Of a stretch of DNA of 64,000 nucleotides, positions 47,701 through 55,312 are shown one piece after another (positions within the stretch are counted from its first letter, which is position 1; every line of letters starts with the position of its first letter). Source of the stretch: Microbacterium terrae (GTDB lineage: Bacteria > Actinomycetota > Actinomycetes > Actinomycetales > Microbacteriaceae); assembly GCF_017831975.1 (NCBI RefSeq), contig NZ_JAFDSS010000001.1:1116001-1180000 (forward strand), read 5' to 3'. Both the position numbers and the translations under genes were made by a program. The notes under the pieces are model-generated. The model did no database searches, was not told the origin of the DNA, and worked only from the letters and a program-made list of their open reading frames with translations.

Positions 47701-48111
47701 GTCGAGGCGCTCGCCGACTATCAGGAGTTCCGCACCCACACCGGAGAACGGGCGACGGGCTTCCAGCGACTGCTCCAGCTCGACCTGGCCGGCGGCGCCC
47801 TGGCCGTCGACACGCTCTCGGTGCCGCTCGAGGCATCCGCCAGCCACCCGTACGACTACGGGCAGTTCGTCGCCGACGACGGCGACCCGGCAGTGCTCTC
47901 GAACGAGCGACCGTGGAACGTCGTCGCAGCGGGGGTCCAGGGGCGTTACACGGCCGAGGACGACGCCTTCGCGGTCGACGTGGCGCTGCAGCACGAGAAG
48001 ACGGTCGCGACGCAGTCGGTCACCGTCGATCACGGCACGCGGGACGAGGACGCAGATCAGCCCAGGACATCGGCGCAGGTGTCGACGCGCTTCCCGAGAT
48101 CGCCGAGGTAG
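44791..48111 (+). CDS. secreted lamin-tail-domain / metallophosphoesterase protein
   Basis: A 1106-residue exported protein. GTG 44791 opens a signal peptide (about 1-30, RRAGIIGSVLGCLLVGVAA). Three lamin-tail domains follow, at about 45-190, 213-355 and 382-550 (SEITNGGPGG, IEEVAAAGP, TEIAADPEV; each with LxGWxLYRC or SGWRVIAC). After a linker, about 732-1010 is a calcineurin-like phosphoesterase: HLSDTQYYTE, HTGDLVQNW, LPGNHDNKR, ATHEHLTPH and LSGHFHGVG. The first metal motif is D-x-Q rather than D-x-H. Such secreted phosphoesterases may act on nucleotides, phosphodiesters or surface polymers. There is no cell-wall anchor. The last 55 bases overlap the convergent SARP-STAND copy 2 gene. Confidence 0.87.
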   Translation: MRVATRRAGIIGSVLGCLLVGVAAPPGSGAERHSGAVEAVTTAATASVVVSEITNGGPGGASDAFFELRNDGDEPVSLTGWALYRCDEAGLRAPRTAPEIDLTDVVLTPGGVLTVGWSGGARAAEASFARPLSSTGFGLILLDPSGATADAVAVYPDAPATTQSECGEESNLPVALAWALDESWQRASSGWVRARATPGSPRLGAPTVALDAAVRIEEVAAAGPAGHGDDVIELRNTTGSEQPLTGWRLYRCTAAGVADAASLQHVFGAGDTLAAGARLVIGGPGFSDDADVRTDTSLADLVSGVLLVDADGRRVDGVSVSSLGDTACQRGHDKLPATLDYRTGESWQRTTAGGWVVGPRTPGDANIEQSSAIDRVSSGGTASVVVTEIAADPEVPGQRRRNLVELGNVGDDAVDISGWRVIACGRDGFRRFDDLATVPAGTVLDAGDAWLLTLAGTPDAGAADATFPEALEMAGAGVWVEDAVGRRRDGVGIYHRNEMDGSVDRESPCTNGLALPTFGVDRLRGETYQRTASTGDDTRDFRAAPASPGVLTHLAPVDVGLLAAGAGRGDGDVTGYTAVLTAGSARVDGVADVGDAAIEWAYTGASAAPLSSRRGVDETAWSVEGPPAASDDGYALPYLRFGVRAEASDPLTWTGRTTGRTALRLSVWSPARAAWRELDSGTGTGAGDAAVVTLTGALRGGETPDGVAEILVQVVPSDPSAMTDASGLADPADYDLAISHLSDTQYYTEAYPEVYAAQVGWIAANSAAGRIAFSVHTGDLVQNWVDPDQREERARREYETASQMQAVLDDAGVANSVLPGNHDNKRGVTNELFNEFFPPSRYRGERWYGGSIAPGDNSANWSRFSAAGADFVVVSLPYAYGEDEVVWAEDVVRAHPDANVIIATHEHLTPHGGGVDAERSTTSRWVSHGDLLWERVVAPHRNVFLVLSGHFHGVGTIVTEDAGGIAGHTVVEALADYQEFRTHTGERATGFQRLLQLDLAGGALAVDTLSVPLEASASHPYDYGQFVADDGDPAVLSNERPWNVVAAGVQGRYTAEDDAFAVDVALQHEKTVATQSVTVDHGTRDEDADQPRTSAQVSTRFPRSPR

Positions 48112-51100
48112 GTCGACCACTCGGCATCCGTCATGTCGCGCCCGGCGATGCGGCATGCGGCGGCGAAGTGCGCGTCGGGCTCGAGACTCATCGTCGCGGT
48201 GCCGAACCGCGTCGGGAGCAGGATCGCGCCCGCATCGGGCAGGAGCACGGGAGTACCGACATCCGATGCCCAGATCCGGCCGCCGAGTTGACGCTGCGAT
48301 CGGACGTCGAAGAGCCCGACTTCGCCCCGTCCGCCCCACGACATGAGGATCTCTCCGGCGTCGTCGCCGCTGAGCATCTGCACCCCCGCGGCGTTGGCGA
48401 CGGGACCGTTCGGCTCGAGGTCCTCCGCTGCCCGGCGCGTCACGCTGTAGTTGTCGGCCGTGTAGACGGTGCCGTCCGGCGTGATCCAGGCGGCATGGGC
48501 GGCATCCCGCGTCTCGGCGAGGAGATCTCCCGTCGCGGCGTCGTACAGCATCGTGCGCAGCGGCGGCTGCTCGGGACCCCACTGCTGAGCGAGCAGCTTG
48601 GTGCCGTCTGGCGACTCGAGGACCGTGAACGGCTCGCGTTCGCGCTCGAGCTGAATCGGCGCGGCGACCTCCCTGAACGAGCGGGGATCGAGCGTGTGGA
48701 TCACCCCCGCCTGGGTGGTCACGTAGGCATGATCGCCGCGCGAACCGGGGTAGAACTCGTAGGCGGCCTCCGGCAGGTCGGGGTAGGTGACGGAGCCGTC
48801 GGCGAGCGAGATCACCGCCGCGCGCCACGTCTCCTCCTTCGTCTCATCGTCGATCGCCACCTGCCAGCCCAGCAGCCGGTCGAGATCGATGAACCGCACG
48901 TCGAAGATCGGATCGGCGGGCGGGGATGCGAGATCCTCCGGAACCCGGAAGGTGACGGCCCCGGAATCGAGGTCCCACACGCGGTAGGAGTGCTGCGCGA
49001 ACGGGTCGTCGATGACGTCCTCACGCGCCTGCAGCACCACGCGACCTCCGTCGGTGTCGAGGGCGCCACCGGGAACGTTCCAGGGGATCCAGTCGTCGAG
49101 CATCGGCTCGGCGACTGTGCCGCCGCCGTCCACGCGCAGGGTGCCGACGACCGGCGCGATCGCCGTGAGCATGAGCAGGTCGGGCGTGCCGGACCGAAAG
49201 GCCAGGTCGCCGGCCCCGCTCGTCTCGTTCTCGAAGGGCGGGGCGATCTGGTCACCGGTCGTCAGCGACCAGCGCTGCACCATGCCGACTTCATCGCCGC
49301 ACGCGGCGGTGTCCCAGCGGGACGACACGGCGATCCGGCTGCATTCCCAGTGACGCTGGAACCGGCGCTCCCAGAGGAGTGCCCCGTCCGGATCGAGGGC
49401 GCCGATCCCGACCGAACCGACGCCGAAGACCGATCCGTCCTCGGCCACCTTCAGCCCGGTGTCGAATCGACCCTCGGGCACGCTCACCCGACGGACTTCT
49501 TCGAGCGTGACCGGGTCGAGAGTGAGGACGGCACCGTCTGGGATGCCGACGATGATCTCGCCCTCGGGCGAGAATGCGGACGCCGCGATGGTCTGCTCGC
49601 CGGTGGTCACCGGACCCGTGACGACGCGCCGGCGGACCTCGCCGCGCTCCCGGTCGACCACGATGACCTCACCCTGCGTCGCCCATGTCGCGCGGTGCCC
49701 GTCTGCGCTCACCTCGACCGTCTCGGCGACCGTGCCATCGACGCGAACCCCCTCGCCGAGAGCATCGCCGGTGCTCGGGTCGAAGAACATCATCAGCTCG
49801 GCGTCGTCGTCGAGGGTCTCGCTCCCTCGCCCGTAGTGCTGGAGCACGCCGACCGTGCTGCCGTCCTCGCTCACACGGACCCACGGCCGGATCGACTGAT
49901 CGGTTTCGGGGAGGTCGGTGCGGAGGTCGCGCACGACGACGCCGGTCGTCAGATCGCGGACCCGCAGGTTGACCTGACCCTCCACCGTGACGATCTCATC
50001 GGTGCCCGGGATCGGCCACATGCCCACCCGTTCCGGCGCGCCGTCGAGAGGAACCGAGCCGAGGTACGACCCCGCTTCGACGACGGTCGCCATGAGCGCG
50101 AAGCGCGTGCGTTGATCCGTGGGCCATCGGCGATACGCCTCTGCCGCCATGAGCGCGGCCATCGCGCGCTCGGTCGAGCGCAGCCCCGTGGCGGCCGCCG
50201 TGATCGCCTCGATCTGCCGATCGAGCGCTGCGGCGCCCGCTTCGCGCGCCTGCACCGCGGCGACACCGCCCAGCGCGACGGCCGCGACCAGCAGCACGCC
50301 GGCGCCAGTCAGGAGGGCGCGGAGGCGCCGGTTCTGCCGGCGTTCGGCGGCGCTGCGGCGCTCGAGGGTCCGCAGCTCGTCTTCGTCGCGCGCCGCGGAC
50401 GCGGCCACGAGGGCGCGCTCGACGTCGGTGAGATCGGGGCGTGTGGTCTCGATCCACTCCTGTGTCGCACGCAGCCGCCCGCCGCGGAGCAGCGCGTCGT
50501 CGGGGCGCCCTTCCGCCTGCCAGTCCGCAGCGGCAGCCGACAGCCAGGCCATCAGGCGCGCGCCGACCGCGTCGTCTTCGAGCCAGCCGTCGAGTCGCGG
50601 CCACGCCGCTGCGACCGCCTCGTGCGCGATGACGATCGCGCCGTCGTCGACACTCACGAGGCGCACATCGACGAGCGCGTCGATGATGCGCCGTCGGTCC
50701 GCCGAGTCACGCAGGCTCGACGCGGCGACCCGCCGGCGCAGGGTGGTGCCGTCGCCGCTGCGCGAGACGAGCCGCAGGAGCACCGTGCGGCAGAGCTCCT
50801 GGTCTCCCGGGTCGAACGAGCGGAACACCTTCTCCGCGGTCTGCGCGATCGCCCCGGTGATTCCGCCGGAATCCTCGTATCCGGTGACGGTGAGCGTGGC
50901 GCCCTCACGGCGCAGCCACGTCTCGCGCAGGGCGTGCGACACGTAGGGGAGGGTGGACGCACGGTCGGCTGCGTCGCGGAGCACAACCTCGACGAGGCCC
51001 GGCTCCAGCCGCAGCCGGGCGTGCTGGGCAGGTTTGGTGACTGCGGCGCGCAGACCGTCAGCGCTGAGCGGCGGCACGACGAACACCCCGGCGCCGACTG

Positions 51101-52286
51101 CCGCGCCGATGTCGGGCAGGCGGGTCGCGTCGTCGAGGAAGTCGCTGCGGATGGTGAGCACGATCGTCCCGCCTCGGTCGAGGTGACCGCGGGCCAGCGC
51201 GCAGAACGCCGCGACGGCGCGAGCGTCGGAACGCAGCAGCTCCTCGGCCTGATCGATGGCGATGACACTCGCGCCCCGCTCGAGGGCGAGCCCGAGCTCC
51301 GCAGCCGCCGACCTCCCCGGCTCGATCAGCGAGGCTCCGCCGTGCTCGGCTCGCAGTCTCGGGAGGAGACCCGCGCGCAGGATCGACGACTTGCCCGATC
51401 CCGACGGCCCGGCCACAGCGACGATCGCACCCGGGACGATGCGCGCGAGCAGGGCATCGATCTCGGCATCGCGCCCGAAGAACAGTTCGGCATCCGCTGT
51501 GTCGAACGCGTCGAGGCCCGGATACGGGCAGTCCGGGCTCGCCTCCCACAGCACCGCCGACGCGGCGAGGGTCGGCTCCTGCCTCAGGATCGCGGTCTCG
51601 AGCACGCGCAGGCGATCGCCGAGCTCGATCCCGAGTTCGTCGAGGAAGCGTTCGCGGGCCGCGCGGATCGTGGCCAGAGCCTCCGCCTGCCGATCGCTGC
51701 GGTACAGCGCGAGTGCGAGGATCGCCCACCGGGCCTCGCGCAGGGGTTCTTCGCGCACCAGCCTCTCCGCCGCCGGAACGACCTCGCGGTGGCTGCCCGC
51801 GCTCAGCCGGGCTTCGAGGAGCTCCTCCTCGGCGGCGGAGCGGATCTCGGTGAGCCGCATCGCCTCGACCACGCCCGGATCCCAGGCCGCCAGCTCCGAG
51901 TAGGGGCGCCCCCGCCACAGGGCGAGGGCGCGTTCGTAGTGATCACCGGCGCGGTCGGCATCGCCGTGGAGCGCGTGCTGGCGGGCGCTCGAGACCAGGC
52001 GCTCGATGCTCACGGCATCGATCGCGTCGGTGCTGAGCCCGAGTGAGTACTCGCCGCCGGTGGTGATCACCGAATCGCGTCCGAGCTCGCCGCGGATGCG
52101 GTTGATCGCCGTCTTGACCTGCTGGCGCCACGTTGAGGGCGCGTCGTCGCCCCAGTAGGCGTCGGCGAGCTGAGCCGGTTCGAGCGCCGCGCCCATGCGC
52201 AGCACGAGTGCGCTGAGCATCGCGCGCTCCCGCGGACTCAGCTTCGCCCCGCCGGCATCCAGCGGCCCCAGAACCTTGACGGTCAT
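48057..52286 (-). CDS. membrane-anchored SARP/BTAD - STAND NTPase - propeller regulator (copy 2)
   Basis: A 1409-residue paralogue of the protein at 39733. Order: winged helix (LSPRERAMLSALVLRMG, 1-90), BTAD (95-235), STAND NTPase from CPYPGLDAF with Walker A GPSGSGKS at 293-300, identical in position to copy 1, and Walker B VIAIDQAEELL. One transmembrane helix is at about 657-679. The remainder is propeller-like (VSADGHRATW, SPEGEIIVGI, LESPDGTKLL-like blades) and ends ACRIAGRDMTDAEWSTYLGD...TCADVL. The sensor halves differ more than the DNA-binding halves, suggesting one regulatory logic with two signals. The family is commonly called SARP or BTAD-STAND regulator; signal and targets are unknown. 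Confidence 0.88.
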   Translation of the reverse strand: MTVKVLGPLDAGGAKLSPRERAMLSALVLRMGAALEPAQLADAYWGDDAPSTWRQQVKTAINRIRGELGRDSVITTGGEYSLGLSTDAIDAVSIERLVSSARQHALHGDADRAGDHYERALALWRGRPYSELAAWDPGVVEAMRLTEIRSAAEEELLEARLSAGSHREVVPAAERLVREEPLREARWAILALALYRSDRQAEALATIRAARERFLDELGIELGDRLRVLETAILRQEPTLAASAVLWEASPDCPYPGLDAFDTADAELFFGRDAEIDALLARIVPGAIVAVAGPSGSGKSSILRAGLLPRLRAEHGGASLIEPGRSAAAELGLALERGASVIAIDQAEELLRSDARAVAAFCALARGHLDRGGTIVLTIRSDFLDDATRLPDIGAAVGAGVFVVPPLSADGLRAAVTKPAQHARLRLEPGLVEVVLRDAADRASTLPYVSHALRETWLRREGATLTVTGYEDSGGITGAIAQTAEKVFRSFDPGDQELCRTVLLRLVSRSGDGTTLRRRVAASSLRDSADRRRIIDALVDVRLVSVDDGAIVIAHEAVAAAWPRLDGWLEDDAVGARLMAWLSAAAADWQAEGRPDDALLRGGRLRATQEWIETTRPDLTDVERALVAASAARDEDELRTLERRSAAERRQNRRLRALLTGAGVLLVAAVALGGVAAVQAREAGAAALDRQIEAITAAATGLRSTERAMAALMAAEAYRRWPTDQRTRFALMATVVEAGSYLGSVPLDGAPERVGMWPIPGTDEIVTVEGQVNLRVRDLTTGVVVRDLRTDLPETDQSIRPWVRVSEDGSTVGVLQHYGRGSETLDDDAELMMFFDPSTGDALGEGVRVDGTVAETVEVSADGHRATWATQGEVIVVDRERGEVRRRVVTGPVTTGEQTIAASAFSPEGEIIVGIPDGAVLTLDPVTLEEVRRVSVPEGRFDTGLKVAEDGSVFGVGSVGIGALDPDGALLWERRFQRHWECSRIAVSSRWDTAACGDEVGMVQRWSLTTGDQIAPPFENETSGAGDLAFRSGTPDLLMLTAIAPVVGTLRVDGGGTVAEPMLDDWIPWNVPGGALDTDGGRVVLQAREDVIDDPFAQHSYRVWDLDSGAVTFRVPEDLASPPADPIFDVRFIDLDRLLGWQVAIDDETKEETWRAAVISLADGSVTYPDLPEAAYEFYPGSRGDHAYVTTQAGVIHTLDPRSFREVAAPIQLEREREPFTVLESPDGTKLLAQQWGPEQPPLRTMLYDAATGDLLAETRDAAHAAWITPDGTVYTADNYSVTRRAAEDLEPNGPVANAAGVQMLSGDDAGEILMSWGGRGEVGLFDVRSQRQLGGRIWASDVGTPVLLPDAGAILLPTRFGTATMSLEPDAHFAAACRIAGRDMTDAEWSTYLGDLGKRVDTCADVLG

Positions 52287-52292
52287 GCGAGC

Positions 52293-52321
52293 AGTGTGAT
52301 GACGCACCGATACCGCGTCAA
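52293..52321 (-). promoter_or_regulatory. promoter of SARP-STAND copy 2
   Basis: TTGACG (52321-52316), 17 bases, CACACT (52298-52293), six bases, ATG 52286: leaderless and superimposable on the copy 1 promoter. Confidence 0.65.
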
Positions 52322-52338
52322 GAGCGGCTCCGATACGC

Positions 52339-52379
52339 GAGTACCGCACGAGTACCGGGCGGCTCGGCGATGAGTACCG
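52339..52379. promoter_or_regulatory. triple direct repeat GAGTACCG in the SARP-STAND copy 2 divergent region
   Basis: GAGTACCG starts at 52339, 52350 and 52372 (spacing 11 and 22). Measured from the regulator ATG the offsets are 53, 64 and 86; copy 1 has 53, 64 and 85. GAGTGT (52388-52393) lies eight bases after the third copy, a possible -10 box for the divergent small gene. Further partial copies (GATACCG 52309-52315, GATAC 52332) extend towards the regulator. Confidence 0.7.
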
Positions 52380-52427
52380 GCTGCCGCGAGTGTGGCCACA
52401 GCACACCGACGTCGAGAGGACGAGATC

Positions 52428-52634
52428 ATGGACTTCATCAGCACCCTCGGGTACGACCTGGCCACGAGTCGCATCGAGGACGACCGACGTGCGCTCCGGG
52501 GCAGGATGCGGCGCAGTCGCGGAGCTGACGCCTCGATGGAGCCGTCACCGGCACCGCGCCCGGAGCCGGGCTGGCACCACCTGTTGGTCCGCGCGCACCT
52601 GGTGCACGCGGGGGGTCAGCCGGTCGCGCACTGA
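52428..52634 (+). CDS. small protein, 68 residues, divergent from SARP-STAND copy 2
   Basis: A 68-residue protein: a helical, charged first half (MDFISTLGYDLATSRIEDDR, then several Arg), a Pro-rich middle and a His-rich end (GWHHLLVRAHLVHAGG). No signal peptide or known domain. GAGAGGA precedes the ATG. It is the only gene that could be served by the GAGTACCG repeats on this side, and resembles the 69-residue protein at 44470 in size, first residues and position. Confidence 0.6.
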   Translation: MDFISTLGYDLATSRIEDDRRALRGRMRRSRGADASMEPSPAPRPEPGWHHLLVRAHLVHAGGQPVAH

Positions 52635-52664
52635 GCGGGCGCTGCGCGTCGCTACGCTGGGGGA

Positions 52665-53195
52665 GTGACTTCCGGCCGCGATGACGACGCCCTGACCTGG
52701 GACGGCGACGACGATCCCACTCTCGACGTCGGCGCCGATGCCGACGCATCTCGCTCGACGCCCGCGCCGGTCCGCCCGCTGCCCGCCGGCTTCACCGCCG
52801 TCGGCAGGGGAGCGGGTGCCCTCGACGACGTGCCGGAGCCTGCACCGGTCACAGGCGCCGACGACACCCCCGTCGCGGAGGCATCCGTCGACCGTGCGCC
52901 GATGGGCAACGCGACTCTGATCACCGTGGGTGTACTCGGCGGGGTCTATCTGCTGTACGCGATCGGGTGGCTGATCGGCGGACTGCGGCTGCAGGGCTGG
53001 CGGCCGTTCCTGGTGACGGATGCGATGTACCAGGGGAGTCTGTGGCTCGCGACCCTGGCACCGGTGCTGTGGTTCGCGACCGTGTTCCTCCTCACGCGCG
53101 GGTCCGCGGCGTGGGTGCGCATCGTGTGGCTGATCGCGGGCGTGGTGCTGCTGGTGCCGTGGCCGTTCGTGCTGATCGGGGCGGTGGGACAGTGA
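52665..53195 (+). CDS. three-helix membrane protein with acidic N-terminus
   Basis: A 176-residue protein. The first 80 residues are acidic, Asp/Ala/Pro-rich and probably disordered. Three hydrophobic helices follow (about 82-103, 120-142, 150-172). GTG 52665 is six bases after TACGCT (52653-52658), a leaderless start that supports the gene. The next membrane gene overlaps it by GTGA, so they probably form a pair. Function unknown. Confidence 0.75.
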   Translation: MTSGRDDDALTWDGDDDPTLDVGADADASRSTPAPVRPLPAGFTAVGRGAGALDDVPEPAPVTGADDTPVAEASVDRAPMGNATLITVGVLGGVYLLYAIGWLIGGLRLQGWRPFLVTDAMYQGSLWLATLAPVLWFATVFLLTRGSAAWVRIVWLIAGVVLLVPWPFVLIGAVGQ

Positions 53196-53569
53196 GCGAG
53201 ACGACTCCGGATGCCGGTGCATCCGCCACTCCGGAACGCCGGGCCACCCCGATGTGGCTCGTCGCCACGATCGCAGGCTTCGTGGGGCTCTTCTACGCGT
53301 ACGCCGTGTGGAACGCGATCGGCAACCTGATCCAGGCGGTCTCGTACTACGGGGAGGCCGGCTTCTCCTTGAATGCGCTCGGCTGGTTCGTGTGGATCTT
53401 CGCGGCGATCTTCCCGGCGATCGTCTTCGCCGGCGCGTTCGCGCTCGGATTCCGTCGCCCGCCGCACCACCTGCTCCTCGTGTTGATCACGGGCCTCGCC
53501 GTGGTGGCCGTCTTCTGGCTCAACGTGGTCGCGTACACGACGCTCAACACCACCTCGCTCGTCGGCTGA
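53192..53569 (+). CDS. three-helix membrane protein
   Basis: A 125-residue membrane protein with helices at about 22-48, 61-87 and 95-117, and a short polar N-terminus. GTG 53192 overlaps the preceding stop (GTGA). A longer upstream reading of the frame is Arg-rich and not credible. No family recognised; likely works with the upstream membrane protein. Confidence 0.75.
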   Translation: MSETTPDAGASATPERRATPMWLVATIAGFVGLFYAYAVWNAIGNLIQAVSYYGEAGFSLNALGWFVWIFAAIFPAIVFAGAFALGFRRPPHHLLLVLITGLAVVAVFWLNVVAYTTLNTTSLVG

Positions 53570-53610
53570 CCTGCGGCGTCACACGGTCCGAGCCGTGACG
53601 GAGGCCGGGG

Positions 53611-53616
53611 TAGGCT
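53611..53616 (+). promoter_or_regulatory. candidate -10 box of serA
   Basis: TAGGCT here would give a leader of about 80 bases before GTG 53702. No clear -35 box was seen. Confidence 0.4.
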
Positions 53617-53701
53617 GGCACAGGCCTCGCCCCCTCTGGCGTGCGGCGCGGCATCTCCGCATCGCTCTGCGCCCGTCGCGCTCCGCTCCGAAGGAACCAC
53701 C

Positions 53702-55306
53702 GTGTCGAAGCCTGTCGTCCTGATCGCCGAAGAACTCTCTCCCGCCACGATCGACGCCCTGGGGCCCGACTTCGACGTGCGCAACGTCGACGGCACCGAT
53801 CGTCCGGCGCTTCTGTCGGCTCTGGCCGACGCGAACGCGGTGCTCATCCGCTCGGCGACGAAGATCGACGCCGAGGCGATCGCCGCGGCTCCGGTGCTCA
53901 AGGTCGTCGCCCGCGCGGGTGTCGGCCTCGACAACGTCGACATCAAGACCGCGACCACCGCGGGCGTCATGGTCGTGAACGCCCCCACCTCGAACATCAT
54001 CTCGGCGGCAGAGCTCACCGTGGGCCACATCCTCTCGCTGGCCCGCCACATCCCCGCCGCCCACGCCTCGCTCGCGGGCGGTGCCTGGAAGCGGAGCTCG
54101 TACACCGGCACCGAGCTGTTCGAGAAGACGGTGGGCATCATCGGCCTCGGCCGCATCGGCGCGCTCATCGCCGCCCGGGTGCAGGCGTTCGGCACCAAGG
54201 TCGTCGCGTACGACCCCTATGTCACGAGTGCCCGCGCGCAGCAGCTCGGCGTGCAGCTGCTGACTCTCGACGAGTTGCTCGAGCAGAGTGACTTCGTCAC
54301 CATCCACATGCCGAAGACCCCCGAGACGACGGGCATGATCGGGGCCGAGCAGTTCAAGCTCATGAAGCCCACCTCGTACGTCGTCAACGTCGCCCGCGGC
54401 GGCCTCATCGACGAGGAGGCGCTGCGCGAGGCGCTCGTCGCCGGCGAGATCGCCGGTGCGGGTCTCGACGTCTTCACCTCCGAGCCGCCGGCTGCCGGCG
54501 GCACCGCCGCCGCCCTGCTCGACCTCCCCAATGTCGTCGTCACCCCGCACCTGGGTGCGTCGACGGAGGAGGCGCAGGAGAAGGCGGGCGTGTCGGTCGC
54601 GAACTCGGTGCGGCTGGCACTCGGCGGCGACCTCGTCCCCGACGCGGTGAACGTCGCCGGCGGTGTCATCGACCCGTACGTGCGTCCCGGCATCCCGCTC
54701 GTCGAGAAGCTCGGCCAGATCTTCGCCGCGCTGGCGCACTCGCCGCTGACGTCGCTCGACGTCGAGGTGCACGGCGAGCTCAACGCGTACGACGTGAGCG
54801 TGCTCAAGCTGGCCGCACTCAAGGGCGTCTTCACCAACATCGTCAGCGAGACCGTCTCGTACGTGAACGCACCGCTGCTCGCCGAGCAGCGCGGCGTCGA
54901 GGTTCGCCTCATCGTCGACGAGGACAGCCCCGAGTACCGCAACGTCATCACGCTGCGCGGCGCGCTCTCCGACGGCTCGCAGCTCTCGGTGTCGGGCACC
55001 CTCACGGGCACCAAGCAGGTCGAGAAGCTGGTCGCCATCAACGACTACGCCATCGAGCTGCCCATCGAGCAGCACCACATCGTGATGCTCTACACCGACC
55101 GCCCCGGCATCGTCGCGGTCTACGGCCAGAAGTTCGGCGAGGCGGGCATCAACATCGCCGGCATGCAGATCGCTCGCCGTGAGGCCGGCGGTCAGGCGCT
55201 GTCGGTGCTCACCGTCGATTCGCCGGTCGCCGACGGGCTGCTCGACGAGGTGAGCTCGGCGATCCAGGCGACCCTGTTCCGCCAGATCGAGATCACCGAG
55301 TCCTGA
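53702..55306 (+). CDS. serA: D-3-phosphoglycerate dehydrogenase
   Basis: A 534-residue enzyme for the first step of serine synthesis, oxidising 3-phosphoglycerate with NAD. Substrate and cofactor parts show RSATKIDAEAI, VVARAGVGLDNVDI, VGIIGLGRIGALIA (NAD loop), NVARGGLIDEEAL and the catalytic VTPHLGAST. The C-terminal third is the long form: an ASB intervening domain and a final ACT domain (IVMLYTDRPGIVAVYGQKFG). Length equals that of other actinobacterial SerA proteins. AAGGA precedes GTG 53702. Confidence 0.96.
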   Translation: MSKPVVLIAEELSPATIDALGPDFDVRNVDGTDRPALLSALADANAVLIRSATKIDAEAIAAAPVLKVVARAGVGLDNVDIKTATTAGVMVVNAPTSNIISAAELTVGHILSLARHIPAAHASLAGGAWKRSSYTGTELFEKTVGIIGLGRIGALIAARVQAFGTKVVAYDPYVTSARAQQLGVQLLTLDELLEQSDFVTIHMPKTPETTGMIGAEQFKLMKPTSYVVNVARGGLIDEEALREALVAGEIAGAGLDVFTSEPPAAGGTAAALLDLPNVVVTPHLGASTEEAQEKAGVSVANSVRLALGGDLVPDAVNVAGGVIDPYVRPGIPLVEKLGQIFAALAHSPLTSLDVEVHGELNAYDVSVLKLAALKGVFTNIVSETVSYVNAPLLAEQRGVEVRLIVDEDSPEYRNVITLRGALSDGSQLSVSGTLTGTKQVEKLVAINDYAIELPIEQHHIVMLYTDRPGIVAVYGQKFGEAGINIAGMQIARREAGGQALSVLTVDSPVADGLLDEVSSAIQATLFRQIEITES

Positions 55307-55312
55307 GCGGCC

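Noticed and set aside
44725..48828. Open frame of over 1300 codons antisense to the phosphoesterase
   Set aside because: Low-complexity Arg-rich translation; the opposite strand carries clear domains.
39733..52286. Recent tandem duplication or transposon carrying the two regulators
   Set aside because: Nucleotide-level identity is not obvious, the sensor halves have diverged, and no flanking repeats are seen; an old duplication fits better.
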